From positions 1 through 64,000 of the forward strand of contig DHUU01000002.1 of NCBI GenBank assembly GCA_002409325.1: a stretch of 64,000 bases of DNA, read 5' to 3'. Source of the DNA: Bacteroidales bacterium UBA5226. GTDB taxonomy: Bacteria; Bacteroidota; Bacteroidia; Bacteroidales; UBA932. A program made the translations under genes and the position numbers. The number at the start of each line of letters is the position of its first letter. Positions within the stretch are counted from its first letter, which is position 1. The notes under the pieces are model-generated. The model had not been told where the DNA came from, searched no databases, and saw only the letters and a list, made by a program, of their open reading frames with translations. Shown here piece after piece: positions 50,209 through 59,557 of this stretch.

Positions 50209-52057
50209 TCTGGTTCAAAAGTTGTTCTATATCTATAATTTGTGTAAGTTCCATTTTTTCTGTGAGTTCTATGACCGGATTGCCAGAAGGTAAACGGAAC
50301 ATGCGCACCCGTTCCGCCTGTCTTCTTTGTGCTATGTTGCCTGTGTCCCAGAAGCCATTTCCGTTCAGGTCTCCGGTAACACGGATTGTATATTTCCCGG
50401 CTTTCAGGTAGGGGAAGGTTATTGTGGTATCTGATACGGGACGGCTGGAACGCAAGACCTGGCTTCGGCTTTCGTTCATAAGATCCACTATCAGCGGGGA
50501 GGGTACGTTCCCGAGCTGCAGGATAAGGTTTCCAAAATCTTCACGCAGCAATGTTTTGAACGAGGTTTGCAGGGTATCGTTGGGCAGACCGTAAATATCT
50601 GTAAAAGCGTTTGCTGGGATGTTTAGCAGGTATTGGGTGCCCTCCATGTAATTTTCCAGAAATATTGTGTAAAGACAGAAGTCCAGTGAATCACGACTGA
50701 CCGTAAAATGAACCGGGATGGTGTCTTCCTGTGGTGTGATGCGTGCCATTTCTGCCAGGCTGAAGTCGGGTGCTGTGGACAGGCTTTTAAACCGTAACCG
50801 GATGCCCTGTTCCGGAATCAAATCCGGTAAAGCACTGATTTTAATATCCATGACTTCTCTTTCTGGTTTTACCGATGGAGGGGCCTGTTGTCTGTCTGTG
50901 CGTCCCCTGCCGGTGTTGGCCAATTCTTTTTCCTGGCTTGCTGCCTTTTCGTCTACATAGGGGGTAAACCGCAGGGTGTCGGTACGCGGAACGAGCATGT
51001 TCAGGGAATCATCCGTTGCCAGGTAGGTCAGATGCATGAGCACGGTATCGGGGACCGAAGGGGCTGTCAGCCACCAGACCAGGCTGTCGCGGGAGTAATT
51101 GTGCTGACGAATGATCTGTGTGGAATCCATACCCGGGATGCGGGCACTGATTATTTCCGGGTAGGGGGCTCCGAACTTCAGTTCCAGTGCTCGGGGCTGT
51201 ATGCGCTTGTAGCCCCTGAGTGACTGGCGGGAGCCGACTTCCTTAAAAAGAAAGACATTCCCTTCCAGAGGTCTGCGTAGCAAACCCGCAGTGTCTGTCG
51301 AAAAATAGGGCTGGATTTCCGGGGCATAGGTGAACATTCTTTTTACGGGCCTTATAAGAGAATCCATAAAGCCAATCAGTTCACCTTCTGTCTGGTTGTA
51401 ACGGTAATTGTTGTTCTGGTCTGTGATGGCAAACAGGGAATAGAGCGTGTCTTTTAGGTTTCTAAGAACAAAATATCCGTAAGAGTCTGTACGTGTGGCG
51501 GCTACCGGAAGTGTGCTGTTCAGCGTTGTATCTGTTGGATTACTATGAAGGATGACGGTGGTATTTTCTACCGGAAGCAGCGTGGAGGCATCCAGAACAA
51601 GGCCTGAATACATGAGCGAATCCAACTGTTCACCGGTTGAAAAGCTCAGGGCAAAAACCGGAAAGGGATTGCCTTCGTTGTTATCCTTGATGGCATTGCC
51701 AAAATATAGGCTGTAAGAGGTATTGGGCAGGAGTTCTCTTTGTAGTTCCACTATGACCCCTTTACCTTTGGTTCGCACCGTTGGATTTTTTTCCTGGGGA
51801 GGAGAGAGCATGATGTTTTTGTTGGCATCTGTGATTTTAACGTATTCGTTGAATTGCAGTTCCACTTTCTTCAGAGAAGTGCTCACTTGTACCTGGTTTA
51901 CATCCGGTAGGGTGGCAATGAGCAGGGGGGGTATGGTGTCTTTGGGGCCTCCTGCAGGAGCCGCAGAGGTATTCGCACAACTATGGGGTATTAGCAACGA
52001 TGCGGCAAACAGGAGGATTGCAGCGGCTATGGAACCATAAGGTAAAAGCCTTTTCAT
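50174..52057 (-). CDS. Ig-like domain lipoprotein
   Basis: The 627-residue product has a lipoprotein signal with lipobox PHSC. An N-terminal Big_5-type Ig domain follows (PPLLIATLPDVNQVQVSTSLKKVELQFNEYVKI in two strands, LLPNTSYSLYFG). The middle is a beta-rich carboxypeptidase-regulatory-like stretch (SGLVLDASTLLPVENTTVILHSN). The C-terminal part reads DLNGNGFWDTGN. This layout is common in Bacteroidetes next to rel-type genes, but its function is not known to me. It starts 3 nt after rel and overlaps the barrel gene. Confidence 0.8.
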   Translation of the reverse strand: MKRLLPYGSIAAAILLFAASLLIPHSCANTSAAPAGGPKDTIPPLLIATLPDVNQVQVSTSLKKVELQFNEYVKITDANKNIMLSPPQEKNPTVRTKGKGVIVELQRELLPNTSYSLYFGNAIKDNNEGNPFPVFALSFSTGEQLDSLMYSGLVLDASTLLPVENTTVILHSNPTDTTLNSTLPVAATRTDSYGYFVLRNLKDTLYSLFAITDQNNNYRYNQTEGELIGFMDSLIRPVKRMFTYAPEIQPYFSTDTAGLLRRPLEGNVFLFKEVGSRQSLRGYKRIQPRALELKFGAPYPEIISARIPGMDSTQIIRQHNYSRDSLVWWLTAPSVPDTVLMHLTYLATDDSLNMLVPRTDTLRFTPYVDEKAASQEKELANTGRGRTDRQQAPPSVKPEREVMDIKISALPDLIPEQGIRLRFKSLSTAPDFSLAEMARITPQEDTIPVHFTVSRDSLDFCLYTIFLENYMEGTQYLLNIPANAFTDIYGLPNDTLQTSFKTLLREDFGNLILQLGNVPSPLIVDLMNESRSQVLRSSRPVSDTTITFPYLKAGKYTIRVTGDLNGNGFWDTGNIAQRRQAERVRMFRLPSGNPVIELTEKMELTQIIDIEQLLNQNVTLSVPVKKR

Positions 52058-52060
52058 AAG

Positions 52061-54208
52061 TTATGTCTTTTTGACCGTTTCCAGGCCTTTGATCATTTTC
52101 AGCTGTTCAATCAGGTTGTTAAGGTCATTGTGGTTCTGAACATAAACTTCCAGGCTGGCGTCAAAGATATTATCGTGTGTTACAAGGTAGAAACTGTGGA
52201 TGTTCACGCACAGGGTGAGTGATATAGTCTGGGTGATGTCGTAAATGATCCCCAGCCGGTCGCTGCCTCGCAGGGTCAGGCGTACCAGTGAGGAAGATGT
52301 GTATTGCTTTTTCCAGACCACATTGACCATTGCGTTGTCATTCTTGTGAAGTCTCTTAAGGGCTGGGACACGGGAACAGGTGACTGAATGGATGAACAGA
52401 TCGGATGTTATCCTGTCTATAAACCCTATGAGTCTGTCATCAGGAGCGGGATGGCAGCAGGGGGCAAAATGGTATGAATTGAAGTCTTTGCGGCGTTTCC
52501 AGTCGGGAGAAGGTATCCAGGTAATAAATTTGCGAGAAGGGGTTCCTTTGAGCAATACTTCCCGCAAAGTGGACAAATCCTCAATGCCAGCCCCGATCCT
52601 GCCGTAGAACTCTTCCCTGGAGCTGATATTGTAGGCAGCCAGCAATTTGTTCATAAGCCGCGTGTTGGGTGTGATCCCGAAACCGGACAGGCGGGAATTC
52701 AACATCTTTTTGCCTTCCTGGATGGGATCAAGCCCGCTTTTTTTTAGTGTGTCCAGAATCATGACTCTGGCTTTGGATGTGGTTATGGATCTGAGCCATT
52801 CCATTTTCACCTGGTTCTTTTCAGTGGTTATGATTTCCACCTGGTCCCCTCCGCGCAGCGGGGTGGAAAGGAGCATGAGTTTTTCATTGATTTTGGCTGC
52901 CAGGGCACGGTTCCCCAACTGGGAATGGATGTAATAGGCAAAATCCAGTGCGGTGGCCCCTTTGGGCAGCATGCGCATTTCGCCTTTTAGTGTAAAAACG
53001 TATATGACCGAAATCAGGTTTCCGGGCTGGAAATTGTCAAAAAATTCGAGGGATGCTGCGTTTTTATTTTCGAGTGATTCACGTGCCCTGGCCAGCCACT
53101 TTTCTATACCGCTGATTTCGGGGGAGATGCCTTTGTATTTCCAGTGTGCCGCCACTCCCTGTTCTGCAATGTCTTCCATGCGTTTGCTGCGAATCTGAAC
53201 TTCAAGCCAATTACCCGATGGAGTAAGGTAGGTAGAGTGCAGGGCCTCGTATCCTGTTTCCTTGGGTGTTTTGAGCCAGTCGCGCCTTCGTTCCTTATAA
53301 GGCTCCCAGTGCTGGTTGAGCCATTGCTCAATGGCATAGCACATTTGGTGTTCCTGCTCAATATCGGTGACCCGGGGCACAAAAACAACCCTTATGGCAA
53401 ACAGGTCATAGATTTCTTCAAAGGGCACGTTCCTTTTTTTCATCTTAGACCAGATGGAATACGGTGTTTTGATGCGGGTGGAGAGGGTAAATTCCAGGCC
53501 CTCATGCTCCAGAATCTGCCGGATGGGGCCAAGGAAGGTCTGGGTGATCTCTGTGCCCTGCCTCCCCATCTCGGCTTTGACCATATCCTCAATCTCGTTG
53601 TATTCAGAGGGCATGGCGTGTTTCATCCAGATGTTCTCTATCTCGGATTTGATTGAATATAGTCCCAGCTGGTGTGCCAGGGGGGCAAAAACATACATGG
53701 ACTCTCCCAGGTTGCGGGCTCTTTTTTCTACAGGCAATTCTTCCAGGTTCCTCAGGTTATGTAGCCTGTCGGCGAGTTTGATGAGCAGTACGCGAATATC
53801 GTTGTTAACAGTAAGCAGCATCTGTTTAAAGGTCTCTTCCTGGGTTTTATCCTGCGCTGCAAATACCCGTTCCATTTTTCCCAGGCCTTCAACCAGTTCT
53901 ACTATTTTTTCACCAAACATCCCCGATATATCTTCCTTGCTGTATTCCGTATCGGTTAGGGTGTGATGCAGCAGGGCGGTAATGATGGATTTGTAACCCA
54001 GACCTATCTCTTCTACCACAATCCTTGCCACGTCAATGTTGTGCAGGATAATGGGATCACCCGAGATGCGCTTCTGGTTCTTGTGTGCATCTTTGGCAAA
54101 ATGGTAAGCTTTGAGAACCAGTTCGTATTCTTCTTCACTGGCACAACGCTCCCGGCTTAACTGCCTGAGCGGCTCAAAATACTGATCTATCTGACCCGTG
54201 GTTTGCAA
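52061..54208 (-). CDS. relA: RelA/SpoT homologue, probable (p)ppGpp synthetase with decayed hydrolase site
   Basis: The 715-residue protein has the order HD domain (about 25-180), synthetase domain (PYSIWSKMKKRN, EVQIRSKRMEDIAEQGVAAHWKY), TGS (about 400-460) and C-terminal ACT domain. In the HD site, His56, His81, Asp86, and Asp/Asn of LADRLHNL are kept, but the HDxxED motif reads HHTLTD, so the metal-ligand Asp is His82 and the catalytic Glu is Thr85. Hydrolase activity is probably lost, as in RelA. The only start in register is TTG 54208, directly after the fprA stop codon. Confidence 0.9.
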   Translation of the reverse strand: MQTTGQIDQYFEPLRQLSRERCASEEEYELVLKAYHFAKDAHKNQKRISGDPIILHNIDVARIVVEEIGLGYKSIITALLHHTLTDTEYSKEDISGMFGEKIVELVEGLGKMERVFAAQDKTQEETFKQMLLTVNNDIRVLLIKLADRLHNLRNLEELPVEKRARNLGESMYVFAPLAHQLGLYSIKSEIENIWMKHAMPSEYNEIEDMVKAEMGRQGTEITQTFLGPIRQILEHEGLEFTLSTRIKTPYSIWSKMKKRNVPFEEIYDLFAIRVVFVPRVTDIEQEHQMCYAIEQWLNQHWEPYKERRRDWLKTPKETGYEALHSTYLTPSGNWLEVQIRSKRMEDIAEQGVAAHWKYKGISPEISGIEKWLARARESLENKNAASLEFFDNFQPGNLISVIYVFTLKGEMRMLPKGATALDFAYYIHSQLGNRALAAKINEKLMLLSTPLRGGDQVEIITTEKNQVKMEWLRSITTSKARVMILDTLKKSGLDPIQEGKKMLNSRLSGFGITPNTRLMNKLLAAYNISSREEFYGRIGAGIEDLSTLREVLLKGTPSRKFITWIPSPDWKRRKDFNSYHFAPCCHPAPDDRLIGFIDRITSDLFIHSVTCSRVPALKRLHKNDNAMVNVVWKKQYTSSSLVRLTLRGSDRLGIIYDITQTISLTLCVNIHSFYLVTHDNIFDASLEVYVQNHNDLNNLIEQLKMIKGLETVKKT

Positions 54209-55423
54209 TTATTGTGTAGTTTTGGTTTTCAGGATTTTGGCAAATGTGGCAAGGTCGTCATCCAGGCTTTCCAACCCTTGCAAAGTAGGGTAACCGGCAA
54301 GTTCAGTCCCGGGGGCAGAAAGCTCCCATTTGTGTTGTTCTGCCATCTTTTGAGCAAACAGCTGCAGGTTTTTAAGTCCTCCACCGCTCCAGGAATACCC
54401 TCCAAAGAGGAATACTTTTTTCCTGCCTGGCTGCATAATTTCTATTTCGTTACACAACTGGTGCATGGCCGGATGCATTCCTGTGTTGTAGGAACAGGAA
54501 CCCAGGACCAGACCGTTATATTTCCAGATTTCTTTGAGTATGAAGGAGGGATGGGTTTTGGACACGTCAAAAACGCGGATGTTGCGGACTCCGTTTAAGG
54601 CCAGCCTTCGGGCTATGTAGTCTGCTGTTCTCTGTGTATGGCCGTACATGGTGGCGTAGGCCAGCACAACCCCTTCTGTGGCCTGGCTTGCTGCCCATTT
54701 GCTGTACCAGTCAAAAACAATCTCCGGGTTGGTACGCCAGACAGGGCCGTGAACCGGACAGATGATTTTTATGGGAAGCGAGGCAGCTTTCTGAAGGGAT
54801 TTTGCAACCTGAGAAGAAAAACGTCCTATGATGTTGGTATAATAACGGAGCATTTCTTCTTTGTAATACTCCGGGTCAATTTCATCGTCAAATATGCCTC
54901 CGTCCAGGGTACCGAAAGTCCCGAAGGCATCCTGGGAAAAAAGAATTTTCTCTGTGGTGCAGTATGCCATCATTGATTCCGGCCAGTGTACCATAGGGGT
55001 CATGACAAACTGCAGGTTGTGGTATCCCAGCTCCAGGCTGTCTCCTTCCTTGACTTCCCGGATCCTGTTTTTATCTATGCCCGGGAAATACAGCTCCATC
55101 AATTTAATGGCTCGGGCATTGGTGACGACCGTGGCCAGGGGGTAGCGCTGCAAGAGTTCGCCAATCATACCGGCATGGTCCGGTTCCATGTGCAGAACCA
55201 CCAGGTAATCCAGGCCGCGCCCGTTCAGGATACGTGCCAGATTTTCCATATAGGAGCGGTCGCTTCCGTATTCAATGGTGTCGAGCAAGGCTGTTTTTTT
55301 GTCTGTAATCAGATAGGAATTGTAAGATATCCCAAAAGGCAGCGGCCAGTTACTTTCAAAAAAAGGCTTATTTCTGTCGTTGGTGCCAATAAAATGCAGG
55401 GTGTCGAGAATGTTTGCGGTCAT
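54209..55423 (-). CDS. fprA: FprA-type flavo-diiron protein
   Basis: The 404-residue A-type flavoprotein has an N-terminal metallo-beta-lactamase-like diiron domain with HMEPDH (about 78-83), HWPES, SQDAFG and CPVHGPVW ligands. A flavodoxin domain (from about 255, YATMYGHTQRTADYI) follows. It reduces O2 or NO to water or N2O in anaerobes, taking electrons from rubredoxin or F420-type donors. It sits 2 nt after ligA and directly before rel. Confidence 0.93.
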   Translation of the reverse strand: MTANILDTLHFIGTNDRNKPFFESNWPLPFGISYNSYLITDKKTALLDTIEYGSDRSYMENLARILNGRGLDYLVVLHMEPDHAGMIGELLQRYPLATVVTNARAIKLMELYFPGIDKNRIREVKEGDSLELGYHNLQFVMTPMVHWPESMMAYCTTEKILFSQDAFGTFGTLDGGIFDDEIDPEYYKEEMLRYYTNIIGRFSSQVAKSLQKAASLPIKIICPVHGPVWRTNPEIVFDWYSKWAASQATEGVVLAYATMYGHTQRTADYIARRLALNGVRNIRVFDVSKTHPSFILKEIWKYNGLVLGSCSYNTGMHPAMHQLCNEIEIMQPGRKKVFLFGGYSWSGGGLKNLQLFAQKMAEQHKWELSAPGTELAGYPTLQGLESLDDDLATFAKILKTKTTQ

Positions 55424-55425
55424 GA

Positions 55426-57504
55426 TTAAAATATTGTAGGTTGTTTTTCCGGTTCAAAAAGTGTGCCTTCAGGGGACAATTCTCCAATAAGAAGATAAAA
55501 GTCCTGTTCCCCGATTGTCTTGATCCCCATCGAAGCTGCTTTCTGTAGTTTTGAGGGCCCTGTCTTTTCTCCGGACAGCAGGAAATCTACATTTCCTGAC
55601 ACAGTAGAAAGAACTTTGCCTCCGTGCATTTGAATAAGTTTTTTGATTTCTTCCCTGGAACGTGAAAAAGTGCCTGAGACAACGAATTGTTTCCCTTCCA
55701 GAGTGTTGGAAACTCGTTCCGTTTCCCCCTCTTCCTGGCAGAGTGGCAGACCAGAAGCGTATAATTTTTCGAGCATTTCATGAATACGGGGGTTTGCAAA
55801 GAAATCCCGGATAGAGGATGCGATTTTTTCCCCTATTTCCTGTGCTTCAGTCAGTTCCTGAACAGGTGCATTTTTAAGGGCCTGCAGTGATCCAAAGTGG
55901 GATGCCAGGTATTTGGCCGTGGTTTCTCCCACAAAGGGAATTCCCAGGGCAAAGAGAAAGCGGTGAAATGGCGCCTTTCGTGAGGCTTCTATGCTGCGGA
56001 GCAGGTTTTGTGTGGACTTTTCCCCCCAGTTCTCCAGTGTTTCCAGCATGTGGGGTTCAAGAAAATACAGATCTGCAGGATCTTTGATTATGTTTTTACT
56101 GTACAATTGTTCCACCAGGGCTTCTCCTCCCAGGATGTTCATGGCTTTGCGGCTCATGAAATGCTCAATCCTGCCTTTAATCTGCGGGGGGCATTCCCAG
56201 CGGTTGGGACAGAAGTGTTTTGCTTCTCCGGGTTCTCTTTCCAGGAGTGTTCCGCATTCCGGGCAATGCGTGATATATTGGAATGGCAACGTATTTTGCG
56301 GTCTGGAAGGAAGGTCCACCCCTATGACCTTGGGTATAATCTCTCCTCCTTTTTCTATGTAAACCATGTCTCCCGGACGGATGTCGTGCAGGGCAATCTG
56401 GTCTGCATTATGAAGCGAAGCCCTTTTGACTGTTGTTCCGGACAGCAATACCGGTTCCAGGTTGGCCACAGGAGTGACAGCCCCGGTTCTGCCCACCTGA
56501 AAAACCACCGAAAGAAGCCGGGTGACCGCCTGCTCTGCCTTGAACTTGTAGGCGGTGGCCCATCGGGGACTTTTGGCTGTCATACCAAGTGTTCTCTGAA
56601 GCGAGAAACTGTTGACTTTTATTACTACGCCATCTGTGGCTATAGGAAGGTCTGCGCGGGCTTGGTCCCAATAATCCAGAAAGTCCATGATCTGGTCTGT
56701 GTTCTGGCACAGCCTGCGATGGTCAGATACGGAAAATCCCCATTGGGAAGCCATTTCCAAAGCCTTCCAATGGGTATCGATCCCTGGAACCTGCCCAATA
56801 AAATGGTACAGATAGCAATCCAGGGCGCGCCGTTCCACCTCATCGGCTGAGAGTAGCTTTAATGTCCCGGCTGCCGCGTTGCGCGGATTGGCAAAAAGTG
56901 GTTCCCCGTTTTTTTCTTTTACTGCGTTTAATTCCCTGAAACTGCTGAATGGCATAATGATTTCGCCCCGAATTTCGAATTCAGGCGGATAGGAAAAGTC
57001 AGCTATGGGAGAAGGCTTCAATTTTTCCGGTATGGATTTGATGCGAAGTACATTGCGGGTTACATCATCTCCTATGGTCCCGTCTCCGCGGGTCAGGGCA
57101 CGGTATAGCTGCCCGTCTTTATAGGTTAGGCAAATGGCCGTTCCGTCCAATTTGAGTTCGCAGACATATTCAACAGGCTGATCTGTAGTTTTGGCTATGC
57201 GGTTATGGAATTCAAGTAACTCCTCTTTGTTGTACGTGTTGCTGAGCGAAAGCATAGGGTGTTTGTGCGGAAACTGCAGGAAAGAGCTGTTTTCCGGGGA
57301 TATGTCACTGCCCACGCGCCGGGTGGGAGAGTCGTCACTTGCCAGATCGGGAAACATCTTCTCCAGGGTATTGAGTTCCTGCAGAAGCAAATCATATTCA
57401 AAGTCGGAAATATCGGGAGCATTCAGCACATAGTACTTTCGGTTGTGCTCATTTAGCGCGTTTTTCAACTCCCTTATCCTGGCAATTGCCGTACTGCGAT
57501 TCAT
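55426..57504 (-). CDS. ligA: NAD-dependent DNA ligase
   Basis: The 692-residue protein has the adenylation motif CELKLDGTA (Lys118), an OB domain, the zinc-finger region with CPECGTLLE and CPNRWECPPQIKG, HhH motifs and a C-terminal BRCT domain (about 610-680). It seals nicks in replication and repair. It is first of six closely spaced leftward genes ending in ispG. The only promoter-like box lies 4 nt upstream, so the leader is nearly absent. Confidence 0.95.
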   Translation of the reverse strand: MNRSTAIARIRELKNALNEHNRKYYVLNAPDISDFEYDLLLQELNTLEKMFPDLASDDSPTRRVGSDISPENSSFLQFPHKHPMLSLSNTYNKEELLEFHNRIAKTTDQPVEYVCELKLDGTAICLTYKDGQLYRALTRGDGTIGDDVTRNVLRIKSIPEKLKPSPIADFSYPPEFEIRGEIIMPFSSFRELNAVKEKNGEPLFANPRNAAAGTLKLLSADEVERRALDCYLYHFIGQVPGIDTHWKALEMASQWGFSVSDHRRLCQNTDQIMDFLDYWDQARADLPIATDGVVIKVNSFSLQRTLGMTAKSPRWATAYKFKAEQAVTRLLSVVFQVGRTGAVTPVANLEPVLLSGTTVKRASLHNADQIALHDIRPGDMVYIEKGGEIIPKVIGVDLPSRPQNTLPFQYITHCPECGTLLEREPGEAKHFCPNRWECPPQIKGRIEHFMSRKAMNILGGEALVEQLYSKNIIKDPADLYFLEPHMLETLENWGEKSTQNLLRSIEASRKAPFHRFLFALGIPFVGETTAKYLASHFGSLQALKNAPVQELTEAQEIGEKIASSIRDFFANPRIHEMLEKLYASGLPLCQEEGETERVSNTLEGKQFVVSGTFSRSREEIKKLIQMHGGKVLSTVSGNVDFLLSGEKTGPSKLQKAASMGIKTIGEQDFYLLIGELSPEGTLFEPEKQPTIF

Positions 57505-57508
57505 GCGA

Positions 57509-57516
57509 TAAAGATA
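57509..57516 (-). promoter_or_regulatory. Possible promoter -7 box for the ligA operon, 4 nt from the ATG
   Basis: TATCTTTA on the minus strand has one mismatch in the last base and ends 4 nt before ATG 57504. Confidence 0.45.
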
Positions 57517-57531
57517 CGAAGTAGTTTGATA

Positions 57532-59454
57532 TTACGTGTTGTGACCGTTCCATTGTATGGTATCGTCCTTTATGAGAATTTCTCCGTTTTCGGCCATGGC
57601 ACGCAGTACATCCATTACCTGTCCACCGGATTCTGAAAACAGCAGGTCCAGCTGCTGAATGCGGAGCGGTCCGGTACGAAGTGTCCTGGTTATCTTGCCG
57701 GCAATCCTTTCAAATGTCTGGCTGGGATTGTCACTTCCCTGGCGTTGAAGGCAGACATCGCAGATGTCACAGTCATGTTTCATCCCTTCCCCGAAATAAG
57801 CCAGAAGCTGTTTGCTCCGGCAGGGGGCATCTGACTGGGCATACTGCAGCATGGCTTCCATGCGCCTTGCATAGGCGTCTTTGCGTTGCATAAAGGTTGC
57901 AGGATTAAGGTAGACGTTGCCCGGCTCCAGTCTGCCTGAATGCAGAAAAACCTGAGGGATTCTTTTCTTTGGTATATACGAGATTACAGCCATCCGGGAG
58001 AGGTTCATGAGGTATTCGGAAATGACCCCTGGGGCAATCCGGCTTGTGTTGGCCAGGTACTGCTCATCAATAGAGACAAAACCGTTGAATAGCCCGGTGT
58101 AGGTACGTAAAAGAAGTTTTATAAACGTGTCCAGTCCGGCGTTGGCTATCTGTACACGGTAAAGTTCATCGCGGCTGACACGGAACATGATCCGGGAAGG
58201 ATTGTCTACTTCCTCTGTCAGTGATATGTATCCTTCCTGTTCCAGGCATTGCAGGGCGTACCAAAGGGCAGAGGGATGTTTCCTGTAGCGTTTTGCGAAA
58301 TCTTCCAGTCTGAAGTCGAATTGCTGCTCGGCTCCTTCTCCGTAGGCAAGTCCCAGGTATGTGTAGAGATTCTGGTATGTCTCCCTGATCAGATCCGGAT
58401 CGGGGAAGGAAAGAGTGAAGATCTGCCGCATTCGTTTGGCATCTGATGGATTGAAGAGCAGAACGGCGTAAGCTTTTTTGCCATCCCTGCCGGCCCTGCC
58501 GGCTTCCTGGAAGTATGCCTCAGGAGAATCGGGGGGATCAAAATGGCAGACAAAACGAACATCGGACTTGTCAATGCCCATGCCAAAAGCGTTGGTTGCA
58601 ACCATGATACGGGTTTCCCCCTTTTTCCAAGACTGCTGCTTGGATGATCTCACGCGGGAATCCATTCCTGCATGGTAAGCATCGGCTTTTATATCGTTGA
58701 ATATCAAGAACTCGGCCACATCCTCGGCTTTTTTCCTTTCCCGTACGTAAACCAGCCCTGTACCCTCCACACCTTTGGCTATTCTCAGGAGCTGCCCCAG
58801 TTTGTCCTCGGCCCGACGGACAACATAGGCCAGGTTGCTGCGTTCGAAGGAACTTTGGAAAACGTTTTGTTTTTTGCGAAAACGAAGTTTTTCCCTGATA
58901 TCTTCCACCACCTGCTGAGTTGCAGTGGCAGTCAGTGCTATAAAGGGCACGTCGGGGTATATATCCCGGAACTCAGCAATGCGCAGGTAGGAAGGGCGGA
59001 AGTCATAACCCCACTGAGAGATGCAGTGTGCTTCATCTATCACCAGCATGCAGGGGTTCATTTTCTGCACGCGAACCCGGAACAATTCGGTACCAAGCCG
59101 TTCCGGAGAGAGGTACAGAAATTTGTACGAACCATAGACTGCGTTGTCCAGTGCGATGTCAATTTCGTACGGACTCATGCCCGAGTGTACGCTTAGTGCC
59201 TTAATACCGATTGATTTGAGCTTTTCAACCTGGTCCTTCATCAGGGCAATAAGCGGAGTGACCACGATGCATATGCCCTCCATAAGCAGGGCAGGGACCT
59301 GAAAGCATATTGATTTGCCCCCGCCTGTTGGCAAAAGAGCCAGCGTATCCGTTCCATTATAGATAGAAGAGATGATCTCTTCCTGGTTCTCGCGGAACGT
59401 ATTGTAACCCCAATACCGGAGCAGGGTCTGCAGGAAAATTCCGTTGTTATTCAT
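57532..59454 (-). CDS. recQ: ATP-dependent DNA helicase RecQ
   Basis: The 640-residue SF2 helicase has motif I LLPTGGGKS, DEAH in VIDEAHCISQWGYDFRP, and motif VI region FQEAGRAGRDG. The zinc-binding region CDICDVC and a winged-helix RQC follow. No clear HRDC domain is seen at the C-terminus. It works in recombination and stalled-fork repair. The frame is open to 59616, but ATG 59454 fits the family start and follows a consensus -7 box by 20 nt. Confidence 0.93.
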   Translation of the reverse strand: MNNNGIFLQTLLRYWGYNTFRENQEEIISSIYNGTDTLALLPTGGGKSICFQVPALLMEGICIVVTPLIALMKDQVEKLKSIGIKALSVHSGMSPYEIDIALDNAVYGSYKFLYLSPERLGTELFRVRVQKMNPCMLVIDEAHCISQWGYDFRPSYLRIAEFRDIYPDVPFIALTATATQQVVEDIREKLRFRKKQNVFQSSFERSNLAYVVRRAEDKLGQLLRIAKGVEGTGLVYVRERKKAEDVAEFLIFNDIKADAYHAGMDSRVRSSKQQSWKKGETRIMVATNAFGMGIDKSDVRFVCHFDPPDSPEAYFQEAGRAGRDGKKAYAVLLFNPSDAKRMRQIFTLSFPDPDLIRETYQNLYTYLGLAYGEGAEQQFDFRLEDFAKRYRKHPSALWYALQCLEQEGYISLTEEVDNPSRIMFRVSRDELYRVQIANAGLDTFIKLLLRTYTGLFNGFVSIDEQYLANTSRIAPGVISEYLMNLSRMAVISYIPKKRIPQVFLHSGRLEPGNVYLNPATFMQRKDAYARRMEAMLQYAQSDAPCRSKQLLAYFGEGMKHDCDICDVCLQRQGSDNPSQTFERIAGKITRTLRTGPLRIQQLDLLFSESGGQVMDVLRAMAENGEILIKDDTIQWNGHNT

Positions 59455-59474
59455 ACCCGTCTTTCCTCTTGTTG

Positions 59475-59482
59475 CAAAGATA
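59475..59482 (-). promoter_or_regulatory. Promoter -7 box for recQ
   Basis: TATCTTTG on the minus strand lies 20 nt before ATG 59454. It is divergent from a weaker box TATCTTCG at 59494-59501 for pckA. Confidence 0.6.
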
Positions 59483-59557
59483 AATAAAATGAGTATCTTC
59501 GCAAGTTGGTAAAAAATATGATTTTTCAGGTCTTTAATTTTAATTAACAAATTGATT

